This document shows, in pieces, positions 7,819 to 15,776 of a stretch of DNA of 39,850 nt. The stretch spans positions 1-39,850 of the IMG/VR virus record IMGVR_UViG_3300028384_000683; one strand, written 5' to 3'. Position 1 is the first letter of the stretch; each line of letters begins with the position of its first letter. The notes under the pieces are model-generated. The model ran no database searches. It saw nothing but the letters and a program-made list of their open reading frames with translations, and was not told the origin of the DNA. The position numbers and the translations under genes are program-made. This DNA comes from a virus.

Positions 7819-8793
7819 TTATGCCGCGTTGGCAAGTTCCAGGGCAGTTTCTAGTGCGTTGACTTTCTTTGTCTTGTTAACGCCATACCATGCTGAGTTC
7901 AACCTAGTGTCGTTCTCACGTCCCATCACGTGATCAGTCATGTAGGTTACAGCATTGAATGCTTGCCAGAATGATCCCTCTGCGAAGTTCGCACCAGGCT
8001 GAAGTTTAACAACTTCCATTGCTGTCTTAGCATTCTTCGAAGCAAACTTATCGAACTCAACTACGTTAGTAGGGTTGAAGCTCTGACCCTTAACCTTTGG
8101 ATTCTGGTTAGGGAATACTGTTGCGAAGTACTGTCTGATTGACTCATCAGTATAACGCTTGCTTGACAAGAAGGTAGCCATATCTTTGTATGTCTCCATC
8201 TTACCTTTAGCGATACCAAGCAATTGCTTAGCTTCGTCAGCATCGAATGCTTTCTTGTGGTTCATTGACACTTGATACTCACCTTTCTGAGCAAGAGACA
8301 AAGTCAATGTATTATTACATACAACACGGATTGGAGTGAATCGAATATCGACTGCTCGTCCGTACATATGTGGGTTAGTCAATAGTAAGTATGACTCGAC
8401 TAAGTCTTTACCATTGATTGTGAAGTCGTCCTTCACTTTAGCAAGACACCATACGCGCTTGCCGTCTTGAAGAGATCCAGCTGTGTGCATCTCCATATCT
8501 CCAGCTTCAACAAACTCCCTAAAGAAGTCAAACGCTTCAGCGTTTTGTACTGGATGCCAGTTCTGCTTAACCATGTCGAGTGGTTGTCCATCTGTTTCAC
8601 GAATAAGCATATCGTGTCCAGAATAGATGTCTACTCCATCATGAGAAGCAAAGGCTGGTACCTTTACTACGTTCCAGTCAAGACCTGCCTCAACCATCAT
8701 CTCGTCTACAGAAATGTCATTGGATACTTTCGTACCAAGACCGTGCCATGGAAGCTCACCTGCGTAAGCCATCGTTTCTACCATATGTGCCAT
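7819..8793 (-). CDS. DUF932 / phage-plasmid-like protein (TIGR03299)
   Basis: 324 aa starting MAHMVETMAYAGELPWHGLG, the classic opening of DUF932 proteins, followed by the QNWHPVQNAEAFDFF block, RVWCLAKV, 'YLLLTNPHMYGRAV' and 'TPIRVVCNNTLTLSL', all landmarks of the family. The family is widespread on phages and plasmids; its biochemical role is unsettled, so none is claimed. The ATG has AGGAG upstream and a leader from the TATAAT promoter at 8830-8858. It is monocistronic, closed by the hairpin at 7782-7801. Confidence 0.9.
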   Translation of the reverse strand: MAHMVETMAYAGELPWHGLGTKVSNDISVDEMMVEAGLDWNVVKVPAFASHDGVDIYSGHDMLIRETDGQPLDMVKQNWHPVQNAEAFDFFREFVEAGDMEMHTAGSLQDGKRVWCLAKVKDDFTINGKDLVESYLLLTNPHMYGRAVDIRFTPIRVVCNNTLTLSLAQKGEYQVSMNHKKAFDADEAKQLLGIAKGKMETYKDMATFLSSKRYTDESIRQYFATVFPNQNPKVKGQSFNPTNVVEFDKFASKNAKTAMEVVKLQPGANFAEGSFWQAFNAVTYMTDHVMGRENDTRLNSAWYGVNKTKKVNALETALELANAA

Positions 8794-8829
8794 AATATTT
8801 CTCCTATCAATATTTCACTTTATGTAGCC

Positions 8830-8858
8830 ATTATACCAAAAAGTTTATTTGAGGTCAA
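8830..8858 (-). promoter_or_regulatory. sigma70-like promoter of the DUF932 gene
   Basis: TTGACC (8858-8853), 17 nt, TATAAT (8835-8830); about 30-nt leader with AGGAG before ATG 8793. The -35 lies in the 3' end of the upstream gene. Confidence 0.8.
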
Positions 8859-9048
8859 CGGCTGGATCAAAGTTTTTTAGTTTAACGAACTTTCTTTTTG
8901 ACTTGCTGAATGGTAATGGATTCTTGAATACGAAGAACTCATTAGTACCAGTTTTACGATACGCTGCTAACTTTCCTTGATCGTTAAGAACGTATGTGTG
9001 GTTAGGAGTGCCATCGTTCCACTCCGTGATTTCTTTATAAGCGATCAT
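8845..9048 (-). CDS. hypothetical protein, 67 aa
   Basis: Starts at ATG 9048 behind AAAGGAGG, and its start overlaps the stop of the upstream gene as ATGA, so it is coupled to it. The sequence has a beta-rich N-terminal half (NHTYVLNDQGKLAAYRKTG) and a basic C-terminus (SKSKRKFVKLKN). No family recognised. The longer frame to 9081 has no better ribosome site. Confidence 0.7.
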   Translation of the reverse strand: MIAYKEITEWNDGTPNHTYVLNDQGKLAAYRKTGTNEFFVFKNPLPFSKSKRKFVKLKNFDPAVDLK

Positions 9049-9551
9049 GCTGCCTCCTTTGGAGCATAAGTGTTGAACCACTGTTCGAGCTCACTATAGA
9101 GCACGATCTGATGATTGATCATCTGATAAGAGCTCTCGATGTCCTCACGAACACCATCTCGTATGATGTACGCTTCATGAGTCTTAGCAATCTCCTTGCG
9201 CATCCAACCGAACTCACCGTTCACCACGGTACGGTTGAAATGGATAGCACCATCCAACTCAGAAACCCACCAAGGAGTTTCCCACTCCTCGCAGTGCTCG
9301 CTAGCGATGAAATCGCAATCATCGAACAACTCAGTGCAGATGATGAACTCCTCGAAGAACTCATTCTTCTCCTGGATCGCATCTTCAATGCGCGCCCAGA
9401 ACTCACGAGACTGAGCCTCGTCCACATCACAACCTACAAAGTAGGTGCTACCGCCTTTGCACTTCCAGTGCGGACGGCTAATGCCATGGATATAGCCCTC
9501 ATCATGGGCTGCATAGTTCTCGCGGTGTTGTGTTTGAATAACGATTTTCAT
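9045..9551 (-). CDS. conserved phage-type hypothetical protein, 168 aa
   Basis: Begins MKIVIQTQHRENYAAHDEG and has a Trp- and Glu-rich middle (CEEWETPWWVSELDGAI). Three Cys and several His are present but not in a spaced metal motif. The ATG is preceded by GAGGAAGTCA and a clear promoter at 9580-9608. I do not recognise a function; the early-type promoter and monocistronic-like position suggest a host-takeover or housekeeping protein. Confidence 0.75.
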   Translation of the reverse strand: MKIVIQTQHRENYAAHDEGYIHGISRPHWKCKGGSTYFVGCDVDEAQSREFWARIEDAIQEKNEFFEEFIICTELFDDCDFIASEHCEEWETPWWVSELDGAIHFNRTVVNGEFGWMRKEIAKTHEAYIIRDGVREDIESSYQMINHQIVLYSELEQWFNTYAPKEAA

Positions 9552-9579
9552 ATTGACTTCCTCACTAACTTATGACCCC

Positions 9580-9608
9580 ATTATAGCTAAAAGTCTATTT
9601 GAAGTCAA
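9580..9608 (-). promoter_or_regulatory. sigma70-like promoter
   Basis: TTGACT (9608-9603), 17 nt, TATAAT (9585-9580), about 25-nt leader with GAGGAAG before ATG 9551. Confidence 0.8.
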
Positions 9609-9625
9609 CAACTAATTTGAGAAAA

Positions 9626-10102
9626 TCAGAAAATTTCTTTGACTGTAATCTGGTTAGGAATCAAGGGTTTAGTCCATTGTGGCTTAATTCCGTGTACTTT
9701 TTCAACGAGCGAAGAGATGAGTTTCCAGTTTTCGGGTCTCTGACCATTATTGTTCGCAGTTCTAAAGCAATTGTAGTCGGAACAAATGCGGGGACGGTCT
9801 TCGTAGATTCCGCACATCTTCGTTCCCGCTTCTTCATCGATTTCCAGTTTGGGGCACGTGAATCTGATTCTAAAGGCAGCTCGCTCTTCTGTAACGGTTC
9901 GACCCTCGGATAGGGATTGATGTTCGACCGTCTGGTTGTCATACCAGAGGAGCTGAGTTCTATCGTGCTTGGCAATAACATTTAACCACTCCGGTCCTTT
10001 CTCTGGGTGCACGTGCTGCATATCTGTAGTCCATTTACAACAGTGACCACACTGAACACACACCTCACTAGTAATAAGGCTTTCATCTAATATCTTTTCC
10101 AC
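9626..10102 (-). CDS. YkgJ-type cysteine-cluster protein
   Basis: 158 aa. CVQCGHCCKW (15-24) and the later TKMCGIYEDRPRICSDYNC give the CxxCxxCC...C...YxxRPxxC pattern of the UPF0153/YkgJ family, thought to bind zinc or an iron-sulfur cluster. The role of the family is not established. Start is GTG 10102 with GGGAGAG upstream. The promoter box at 10133-10161 has a good -35 but a weak -10. Confidence 0.75.
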   Translation of the reverse strand: MEKILDESLITSEVCVQCGHCCKWTTDMQHVHPEKGPEWLNVIAKHDRTQLLWYDNQTVEHQSLSEGRTVTEERAAFRIRFTCPKLEIDEEAGTKMCGIYEDRPRICSDYNCFRTANNNGQRPENWKLISSLVEKVHGIKPQWTKPLIPNQITVKEIF

Positions 10103-10132
10103 TACCTATATCTCTCCCATCTGGCAAAGATG

Positions 10133-10161
10133 ATGATCATTCCAAACAGATTTGAAGTCAA
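10133..10161 (-). promoter_or_regulatory. weak sigma70-like promoter
   Basis: TTGACT (10161-10156) with the TCAAAT extension shared with other promoters here; the -10 position at 17 nt reads GATCAT, four of six matches. Confidence 0.45.
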
Positions 10162-10164
10162 CCC

Positions 10165-10761
10165 TTATTTTGAATATTTTAAATTTACTTCTGCGTGCTT
10201 GGCTTCATCTTGCCTTACATACTTAATCAGATCCGATAGCTTGGCGTCTGGTAGCATGTTATAATAATCAATTGCTAACTGCGGTGCAGGTACGTCTTCT
10301 ACCTTTCCACCTTGTACTTGTTCGAGATAGGATGTGTAACTTTTTACAGCTTCGATCTCAAAGTAATGAATCATTCTATGAGCAGTCTTATCATCAACAA
10401 GATAAAGAACAGTAAAGAACCCAAAGAAGATCATCTGTGCAATTACAATCATCAACCTCTCAAACCAATTTGGTTGAGCAATCTCTATAAAGAACATTAA
10501 GTGCTTTCTTTCATTTACAGCTTCGTCTAATAACTCTTGGATCTTTTGTCCATTGCCTCTTTGCATTCTCCTAAGGGATTTCATATGCACAAGCATCCCC
10601 CCGACCATACCAGGAACACCAGCTACTGTTTCTAAAACAACAGCTCTGTGTCCATACCGTTCGGCAAAGAAAGTATCAGCTATAAATCTAAAAAACCAGG
10701 TCATTGATTTGGCAAACTTATCACGAAGCATATATATTTGTGTCCTTTTTGGAGTTGACAT
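10165..10761 (-). CDS. aox: alternative oxidase (ubiquinol:O2 oxidoreductase)
   Basis: 198-aa di-iron, membrane-associated terminal oxidase that would oxidise ubiquinol and reduce O2 to water without proton pumping. The AOX motifs are all visible: LETVAGVPGMVGGM (E44), NERKHLM (E84, H87), HYFEIEAVKSYT (E135/E137), VPAPQLAIDYY and RQDEAKHAEVN (E186, H189). So the six iron ligands are intact. It is closer in motif to bacterial and mitochondrial AOX than to the plastid-type oxidase of cyanophages. It is shorter than eukaryotic AOX, lacking the targeting leader. ATG 10761 overlaps the -35 of the divergent promoter at 10755-10783. See also the Coq4 homologue at 17201-18049. Confidence 0.92.
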   Translation of the reverse strand: MSTPKRTQIYMLRDKFAKSMTWFFRFIADTFFAERYGHRAVVLETVAGVPGMVGGMLVHMKSLRRMQRGNGQKIQELLDEAVNERKHLMFFIEIAQPNWFERLMIVIAQMIFFGFFTVLYLVDDKTAHRMIHYFEIEAVKSYTSYLEQVQGGKVEDVPAPQLAIDYYNMLPDAKLSDLIKYVRQDEAKHAEVNLKYSK

Positions 10762-10783
10762 TTTATTTATATTGTAGGATAAT
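10755..10783 (+). promoter_or_regulatory. sigma70-like promoter, leaderless type
   Basis: TTGACA (10755-10760), 17 nt, GATAAT (10778-10783), then seven bases to ATG 10791. Its -35 overlaps the AOX start codon on the other strand. Confidence 0.75.
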
Positions 10784-10790
10784 GACCGTT

Positions 10791-11600
10791 ATGTATAGAG
10801 CAGTAATGATCTGTGATCTAAAAAATCCCATCTCTGTTGCGTATAGCAAAATCGCAATGAAAACCTGGGAACCCGTTAAAGGCGTTAAGGTTGAACGCTG
10901 GCAATGCTATACACCAAACACTTTAGACGATGCTCCATTTAGAATCAACTGGGGTAGATATAGTAGTGCTGGAAAGTACTCTAAAGACAAGCACGAGATT
11001 ACTCCAACAGAGAAGGCTTGTTTGACTTCTATGTTTCATTGGTGGAAGCATACAGCTGATACAGGGGAGCGTGTTATCATTTTAGAGCATGATGCTTACG
11101 TTCGTGATCCAGAATCATTATCTAACTGGATCAAAACAATGCACACGTTCGATCTTTGGAATCCAGGCATTGCAATGGAGTGTGCTTCACTGAGGCCAGA
11201 CTTTGCTCAGTTCTGTATGAAGAAGTGGTTGAAGATGGGCGATGTAATTGATGCAGGTCCAATGGCAGAATTGTTTACTGCCATAGAAGAATATACAAGC
11301 GTGTGTGAGTTATACGGTAGTAGAAAAGAGAAACAAATTAGAAAAGAGCTTGACGTTAAATCAAGATGTAGGTTATTATGGCCAAACATATTCAGCAATA
11401 ATCAGATTGCTGCTGGTAACGATCCGAGGGGGACGATTAAAGACAAAGGATACAAAGCACCAGTGACACAAGTATATTGTCCTGGTAAAAATACGCTCGA
11501 GCACCACAAACGGAAAGGTGGTATTGAGTATGGTGATGGAACTTTCCGACAGATGGAGATTATTGATGACCTCAAGCAAGAAGCAAAAAAAGCTGGATAA
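10791..11600 (+). CDS. GT25-like glycosyltransferase-type protein
   Basis: About 269 aa. The segment TPTEKACLTSMFHWWK...VIILEHDAYV resembles the family-25 (LPS-type) motif in which an acidic cluster (normally EDDA) binds the metal; here it reads EHDA, so one acid is His. The rest (NIFSNNQIAAGNDPRG, NTLEHHKRKGG) is unfamiliar. The start at 10791 follows the -10 box by seven bases with no Shine-Dalgarno in the transcript; ATG 10806 is an alternative. Frame upstream of 10783 lies in the promoter and is not real. Catalytic competence is uncertain. Confidence 0.55.
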   Translation: MYRAVMICDLKNPISVAYSKIAMKTWEPVKGVKVERWQCYTPNTLDDAPFRINWGRYSSAGKYSKDKHEITPTEKACLTSMFHWWKHTADTGERVIILEHDAYVRDPESLSNWIKTMHTFDLWNPGIAMECASLRPDFAQFCMKKWLKMGDVIDAGPMAELFTAIEEYTSVCELYGSRKEKQIRKELDVKSRCRLLWPNIFSNNQIAAGNDPRGTIKDKGYKAPVTQVYCPGKNTLEHHKRKGGIEYGDGTFRQMEIIDDLKQEAKKAG

Positions 11601-12201
11601 CTTAGCCAAGGCTCGAGCAGCCAAGGCCGCTAAGAATCCTCCTTCGTACAAAATGTATGCTGATAGTGTTGTTGCTCTACCAGAAGACGACGAATTATCA
11701 TTGAAGAATGTACGTGCTTGGATCAAGATAGCCAAGGAACATAAAGCAGCTGCACATCTTGCATATAAGATGGATGAGAATGGTGCGCTTGCTCGAAGAG
11801 AGACTTGGTCTAGCTATATCAATGCACTTGAGAGTTATCTGCGCACTGGAAATTACGTCAGTGACTTTGGTGGTGGCAACATGGAGAAAAGAATTCAAAA
11901 GGAATGTATTGCTATGGCATACTATCCTAATGGCAAACCTAAAAGAGAGTTTGGAACATACTACAGCGACTACATGCAAGTATGGACTCCAGAACTAGAA
12001 AACGATGAACGCGAAGCGTATGGTATGGAACGTCTTAACTATAATGAGAAGGGGCATGTTATTGTGGAGTCTACAGGTCCTGTACAAAAGACTAAGACTA
12101 AGCGTAAGCGTAAACCTATGACAGAGGAACAAAAAGCTGCTCTCGTTGAGAGATTAAGGAAAGCACGTGAGGCAAAGGCCGCTAAGAAAAACAATAAATA
12201 G
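11566..12201 (+). CDS. hypothetical protein with basic ends, 211 aa
   Basis: The N-terminus is Lys/Ala-rich (KKQKKLDNLAKARAAKAAKN), the middle is helical with KNVRAWIKIAKEHKAAAHLAY, then a 'FGTYYSDYMQVWTPE' segment, and a basic C-terminal helix (KRKRKPMTEEQKAALVERL). ATG 11566 has GGAG seven bases upstream and lies within the end of the GT25-like gene (35-nt overlap). Not recognised. Basic helical ends suggest nucleic-acid or virion binding, which is inference. Confidence 0.7.
   Translation: MTSSKKQKKLDNLAKARAAKAAKNPPSYKMYADSVVALPEDDELSLKNVRAWIKIAKEHKAAAHLAYKMDENGALARRETWSSYINALESYLRTGNYVSDFGGGNMEKRIQKECIAMAYYPNGKPKREFGTYYSDYMQVWTPELENDEREAYGMERLNYNEKGHVIVESTGPVQKTKTKRKRKPMTEEQKAALVERLRKAREAKAAKKNNK
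12193..12200 (+). promoter_or_regulatory. T4-type late promoter-like box
   Basis: AATAAATA (one mismatch to TATAAATA) exactly five bases before ATG 12206, the spacing that puts +1 at the start codon. Confidence 0.4.
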
Positions 12202-12205
12202 TTAC

Positions 12206-12550
12206 ATGGACAATGTAATACAGTTTCCTAATAGCAATACAGATCCACAATTTGTAAAGAGCGAAGAGGAGAGACTAGCTAAAGTCAAACAGTACCAGAT
12301 TGATTTGTGTTTGGATCATAGCATCGATCTCACTTATGCGATGTTAGAGCAAATTCAATCTAAAGGAATAGAACTCAATCAAGAAGACATCGACCAGCAC
12401 ATCTTAATGGTTGCTGAGTCAGTCAAAGCTCTTATGCTTAAGGGATGTGGAGTTAGACATCCGTTGCATAAGATCACAGAACAAATTGTTAACAAAGAAG
12501 AAAGTAAAATATTTACAAGAACGTGGCAGTCTGAGATATTCGAAGAATAG
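12206..12550 (+). CDS. hypothetical protein, 114 aa
   Basis: Starts MDNVIQFPNSNTDPQF, then a helical region (EEERLAKVKQYQIDLCLDHSI...). The region around residues 50-90 contains an acidic NQEDIDQHILMVAESVKALML helix and a CGVRHPLHK turn. Small, acidic, soluble; unrecognised, though 'VIQFP' openings recur in T4-like phage proteins. No Shine-Dalgarno is visible; the late-like box five bases upstream suggests a leaderless mRNA. Confidence 0.65.
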   Translation: MDNVIQFPNSNTDPQFVKSEEERLAKVKQYQIDLCLDHSIDLTYAMLEQIQSKGIELNQEDIDQHILMVAESVKALMLKGCGVRHPLHKITEQIVNKEESKIFTRTWQSEIFEE

Positions 12551-12555
12551 TTGCG

Positions 12556-12584
12556 TTGACTTCATTTTTATAATGTAGGATAAT
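12556..12584 (+). promoter_or_regulatory. sigma70-like promoter, leaderless type
   Basis: TTGACT (12556-12561), 17 nt, GATAAT (12579-12584), six bases to ATG 12591. Shares TGTAGGATAATG with the promoter at 10755-10783. Confidence 0.8.
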
Positions 12585-12590
12585 GGCGAA

Positions 12591-13469
12591 ATGATATTAG
12601 TTGATTTGAATCAGGTTATGATTAGTAACCTTATGGCCCAGATACACGGGCGTGGTGATGTAGACGTTAGTGAGGAACTGCTTAGGCATATGGTTCTCAA
12701 CTCTCTGAGGTCTTATCGAAACAAGTTTTCAGAAAAGTATGGAGAGCTAGTTATTTGTTGCGACGACACCAATAACTGGAGAAAGAAATTATTCCCATAC
12801 TACAAAGCTCATAGAAAGACAGCACGTGATGAGTCTAGTTACGACTGGCCTCATATCTTTAACTGTCTCAATACTATTAGAGATGAGCTCAAAGAATTTT
12901 TTCCGTATAGAGTAATCCAAGTAAGCACTGCTGAGGCAGATGATCTTATTGGTGTACTATGTCATGAGTATGGAGTAGAGTTAGGAGAGTCAGTTCCTAT
13001 CTTAATCCTGTCTGGTGATAAGGACTTTATACAGTTACAGAAGTTTTGTAATGTTGATCAATATGATCCAATTAGAAAAAGGAAGATCACTCATAATGAT
13101 CCTCACGAGTATCTATTGGAGCATATTATCAAAGGTGATAGAGGCGATGGCATTCCTAATGCCTTGTCCAAGGACGATGTGTTTGTCACTGGTGGAAGAC
13201 AGAAGCCGGTAAGACAAACTACATTGTCTAAAATCAAATCGACTGTAATCGAAAGAGGCGACCATAACCTTACACAGGAATTAGAATGGGCGTTGGGTTT
13301 CCAACGTAACAGAGCCTTGATTGATTTACAGTTTACGCCCAGCGAAATCAAGAGTCAGGTTTTAGACCAGTTTCTTGCTAATGATGAGCGTATTAGTAGG
13401 CCGGGATTGTTTAACTTCTTCGTAAGTCGTAAGCTAAATAATCTCATAGAAAATATAAGTGAGTTTTAA
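12591..13469 (+). CDS. rnh: 5'-3' exonuclease / flap nuclease, T4 RNase H family
   Basis: FEN-1-like nuclease that removes RNA primers from lagging-strand fragments. MILVDLNQVMISN carries the first metal Asp, then DDTNNWRKKLFPYYKAHRK (the basic helical arch start), TAEADDLIGVL (acidic pair of the second metal site), ILSGDKDFIQL (the SxDxDF motif) and GDRGDGIPN (helix-hairpin-helix with its acids). 292 aa against 305 in T4 Rnh. The ATG sits six bases behind GATAAT with no Shine-Dalgarno in the predicted mRNA. It leads the run to the PD-(D/E)XK gene. Confidence 0.93.
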   Translation: MILVDLNQVMISNLMAQIHGRGDVDVSEELLRHMVLNSLRSYRNKFSEKYGELVICCDDTNNWRKKLFPYYKAHRKTARDESSYDWPHIFNCLNTIRDELKEFFPYRVIQVSTAEADDLIGVLCHEYGVELGESVPILILSGDKDFIQLQKFCNVDQYDPIRKRKITHNDPHEYLLEHIIKGDRGDGIPNALSKDDVFVTGGRQKPVRQTTLSKIKSTVIERGDHNLTQELEWALGFQRNRALIDLQFTPSEIKSQVLDQFLANDERISRPGLFNFFVSRKLNNLIENISEF

Positions 13470-13470
13470 T

Positions 13471-13908
13471 ATGATTAAAGGAATAGCTGAAATATTTAAT
13501 GAGGTCAAAAAAGCCAAGTCCGTCAATCAAAAGATCAAGATTCTTCACGACCACGAGCAAACTCATGGTAAGGAGATCAAAGGTATGTTTGAATTGACTT
13601 ACGACAACAGGCTTCAATGGGATCTCCCAGAAGGCAACCCTCCTTACAAGCCACTAGATAAATCCATGGATTGCCAAGGCAATCTAATTCAAGACATGAG
13701 ACGTATGCCTCTATTCTTGAAAGGACTTAACAATCTAAATGCTATGAAGAGAGAGCAGTTGTTTGTCAGAATGCTAGAAGAGATTGATCCTGATGACGCT
13801 TTACTTCTACTTGAAGCAAAAGCAAAAAAGATCAAAGGCATTTCAAAGAAAACAGTTAAGCAAGCCTATCCAGGTTTCCTTGACGATCCAGCAAACCAGG
13901 ACGCCTAA
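13471..13908 (+). CDS. hypothetical protein, marine T4-like type, 145 aa
   Basis: Begins MIKGIAEIFNEVKKAKSVNQKI, then HDHEQTHGKEIKGMFELTYD, a conserved-looking LPEGNPPYKPLDKSMD segment and a helical C-terminal half (MKREQLFVRMLEEIDPDDALLLLEAKAK). The 'LP.G.PPYKP' core recurs in cyanophage-type hypothetical proteins. ATG 13471 lies one base past the rnh stop; a GTG at 13459 is the alternative. It sits among replication and repair genes, but its function is unknown. Confidence 0.75.
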   Translation: MIKGIAEIFNEVKKAKSVNQKIKILHDHEQTHGKEIKGMFELTYDNRLQWDLPEGNPPYKPLDKSMDCQGNLIQDMRRMPLFLKGLNNLNAMKREQLFVRMLEEIDPDDALLLLEAKAKKIKGISKKTVKQAYPGFLDDPANQDA

Positions 13909-14231
13909 TGCCAATCTACAGTTTTAAGGACAAAGAGTCTGGTGACGTGTTCGACTTGTTGTTGAAGATTAGTGAGAAAGAAGAATTCTTAAAAGCCAAT
14001 CCTCAACTAGAAAGTATCATTACTGGAGCACCTAGAATTATCTCAGGTCGTGAAGGTGGACACAAACCAGACGAAGGGTTTAACGAACTGTTATCAAGGA
14101 TTGGTGAGGCGAATCCTCATACCAACTTAGGTCGAGCTGTTAACAAAGTAGACTCGAAGCAGCAGAGAATCAACAAGGCAGTTGATAATTATAAAAAAAG
14201 AATTGGTGCACATGATGCCGCAGGGCGTTGA
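13908..14231 (+). CDS. FmdB-like small protein without the zinc ribbon
   Basis: 107 aa. MPIYSFKDKESGDVFDLLLKISE mimics the FmdB/CxxC regulatory-protein opening (MPIYeY.C..CG..FE), but both cysteine pairs are absent, and the following 'FLKANPQLESIITGAPRIISG' matches the rest of that short family. Start overlaps the previous stop as TAATG. The C-terminal 40 residues are basic and helical. No function can be claimed. Confidence 0.65.
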   Translation: MPIYSFKDKESGDVFDLLLKISEKEEFLKANPQLESIITGAPRIISGREGGHKPDEGFNELLSRIGEANPHTNLGRAVNKVDSKQQRINKAVDNYKKRIGAHDAAGR

Positions 14232-14973
14232 AAGATTAACAAAAAGAGAAAGACGGATCCTCAGGCAACAGGATGTTCTGACGAAGGAAAATCAAATCAA
14301 CACAAAAAATTTCCACGTCAGTATAACGCCTAAGGGACCTAACCAAGAAAGAGCACACGAGTATTGGAAAGACGGTTACAATCTAATGCTCCATGGATAT
14401 GCTGGTACTGGTAAGACTTTTCTTGCATTGGGCATTGCCCTCAAAGAAGTTTTATCAGATCATTATAAGAAGGTGATAGTAGTTCGCTCTGCTGTCCCAA
14501 CTAGAGATATTGGCTTCTTGCCTGGTACGGCAAAGAAGAAGATGGAAGTTTATGAATTACCTTACAAGAACATTTGCAACGAGTTATTCAAACGCGGTGA
14601 CGCATATGAGATACTATACAATAAATTTATGTATGATTTCATTCCGACATCATACATTCGTGGAACTACTCTTGATAATTGTATTGTTATTGTCGACGAA
14701 ATCAATAACATGACATTCCACGAGCTTGATAGTGTGATCACAAGACTAGGATACAACACTCGTTGTATCTTCTGTGGTGACTTTAGGCAAAGTGATTTAA
14801 AACAGATTGGTCAGCAATCTGGTATCGATAGATTTATGGACATCGTACAGAAGATGCCTCAGTTTAAGTTTATCGATTTTGGTATAGATGATATTGTTAG
14901 GTCTGGCATTGTAAGAGACTATATTATTGCAAAAGCAGACTACGACGACGCGAACCCTAGAAGATATGTTTGA
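14212..14973 (+). CDS. phoH: PhoH-like P-loop ATPase
   Basis: 253 aa. Walker A HGYAGTGKTF (61-70), the VVRSAVPTRDIGFLPGTAKKKMEVY segment typical of PhoH, Walker B IVIVDEINNMT, and the sensor IFCGDFRQSDL. PhoH-like genes are common in marine phages; a link to phosphate stress is historical and an RNA helicase/nuclease role is suspected for cellular homologues. ATG 14212 overlaps the end of the FmdB-like gene by 20 nt; no strong Shine-Dalgarno, suggesting coupling. Confidence 0.93.
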   Translation: MMPQGVERLTKRERRILRQQDVLTKENQINTKNFHVSITPKGPNQERAHEYWKDGYNLMLHGYAGTGKTFLALGIALKEVLSDHYKKVIVVRSAVPTRDIGFLPGTAKKKMEVYELPYKNICNELFKRGDAYEILYNKFMYDFIPTSYIRGTTLDNCIVIVDEINNMTFHELDSVITRLGYNTRCIFCGDFRQSDLKQIGQQSGIDRFMDIVQKMPQFKFIDFGIDDIVRSGIVRDYIIAKADYDDANPRRYV

Positions 14974-15664
14974 TTTACAGCTCTCAGACCTTCAGAAACT
15001 GCCTAGAAGGAACGTAAACGGCAAAAGAGTATATGAGACACCAGATGGCTCTCAATACCCTTCTGTGACGACTGTAACCTCTCAGATGAACGCTAAAGCA
15101 ATTAGCGAGTGGAGAGCTAGAGTAGGCAGCAAAGTAGCAAATCAAGTAACAGCACAAGCATCAGCAAGAGGTACTGCTGTCCATAAGTTGTGTGAGAAGT
15201 ATATTCTTAATACAATCGAGGAAGGAGAGATCATGCCATCCAATGCTGAGATGTTTAGGTCAATGGCCGAGCATCTTGATGAGCATGTTACTGTTGTACG
15301 ATCTGTAGAAGGGTTCTTGTACTCTGACTTTCTTAGAACAGCTGGTCAGGTAGACTTGATTGCTGAGTACGATGGCGTGTTATCTATCATTGACTTTAAG
15401 ACAGCAAAGAAAAAGAAGAGAGAGGATTGGATCCAAAACTACTTCGTACAAGAATCAGCATACAGCTTTATGTTCGAAGAGAGAACTGGAATGCAAGTTC
15501 CTCAGTTAGTAACTATCATTGGTGTTGATGGTGAAAGAGAGCCCCAGGTATTCATTAAGAATACCAAAGAGAGAAATAAGTATCTATTGCAGTTTCTTAC
15601 TCTGCGCGAGAGTTATGACCAATCAAGCTCTGACGATTCAGAGATTCCTGAAGAGACTCAATAA
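14966..15664 (+). CDS. PD-(D/E)XK nuclease (RecB/Cas4-type exonuclease fold)
   Basis: 232 aa. After a 30-residue N-terminus with YPSVTTVTSQ, the protein has ARGTAVHKLCE (the RecB-family helix, about 68-77), E115, AGQVDLIAEYDG (D130) and SIIDFKTAKKK (D143-x-K145), the full PD-(D/E)XK catalytic set, plus the Q/Y helix (QESAYSFMFEE). It is likely a DNA exonuclease in replication or recombination. ATG 14966 overlaps the PhoH stop region by 8 nt. Its last 68 nt overlap a convergent small gene. Confidence 0.85.
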   Translation: MFDLQLSDLQKLPRRNVNGKRVYETPDGSQYPSVTTVTSQMNAKAISEWRARVGSKVANQVTAQASARGTAVHKLCEKYILNTIEEGEIMPSNAEMFRSMAEHLDEHVTVVRSVEGFLYSDFLRTAGQVDLIAEYDGVLSIIDFKTAKKKKREDWIQNYFVQESAYSFMFEERTGMQVPQLVTIIGVDGEREPQVFIKNTKERNKYLLQFLTLRESYDQSSSDDSEIPEETQ

Positions 15665-15776
15665 CTTCCCTTAGCCTAGTATTTTCATCTTGAAGTTTGG
15701 CATACTTATTGTATGCCGTATATTTTTGCTTTTCAAGTTCTGCAATAGTCTTCTTCAATTGATCCTCAAGCGTCAA
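15597..15776 (-). CDS. small coiled-coil protein, 59 aa, TTG start
   Basis: Reads TLEDQLKKTIAELEKQK, then a KYAKLQDENTRLREVIESL leucine-heptad helix, ending SLNRQSLIGHNSRAE. The heptads (L..D...L..V..L...L) predict a dimeric coiled coil. It begins at TTG 15776, just inside the end of the GT4 gene in another frame, with AAAGGAAAAGGG upstream. The last 68 nt overlap the 3' end of the convergent nuclease gene. Too short to assign a family. Confidence 0.5.
   Translation of the reverse strand: MTLEDQLKKTIAELEKQKYTAYNKYAKLQDENTRLREVIESLQESLNRQSLIGHNSRAE

Noticed and set aside
9111-9575. 154-aa plus-strand frame opposite the hypothetical gene at 9045-9551
   Set aside because: It is antisense to a gene with its own promoter and ribosome site, has no ribosome site of its own, and its composition mirrors the sense codons.
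10764-10771. Exact TATAAATA on the minus strand just before the AOX start
   Set aside because: Only two bases separate it from the ATG, so a transcript would start inside the gene. It also overlaps the spacer of the divergent promoter; probably a chance AT-rich match.
10704-10790. N-terminal extension of the GT25-like gene
   Set aside because: It lies across the promoter and the divergent AOX start, so it cannot be in the transcript.
13103-13351. 82-aa minus-strand frame inside rnh
   Set aside because: Antisense shadow of a well-conserved nuclease; no promoter or ribosome site.
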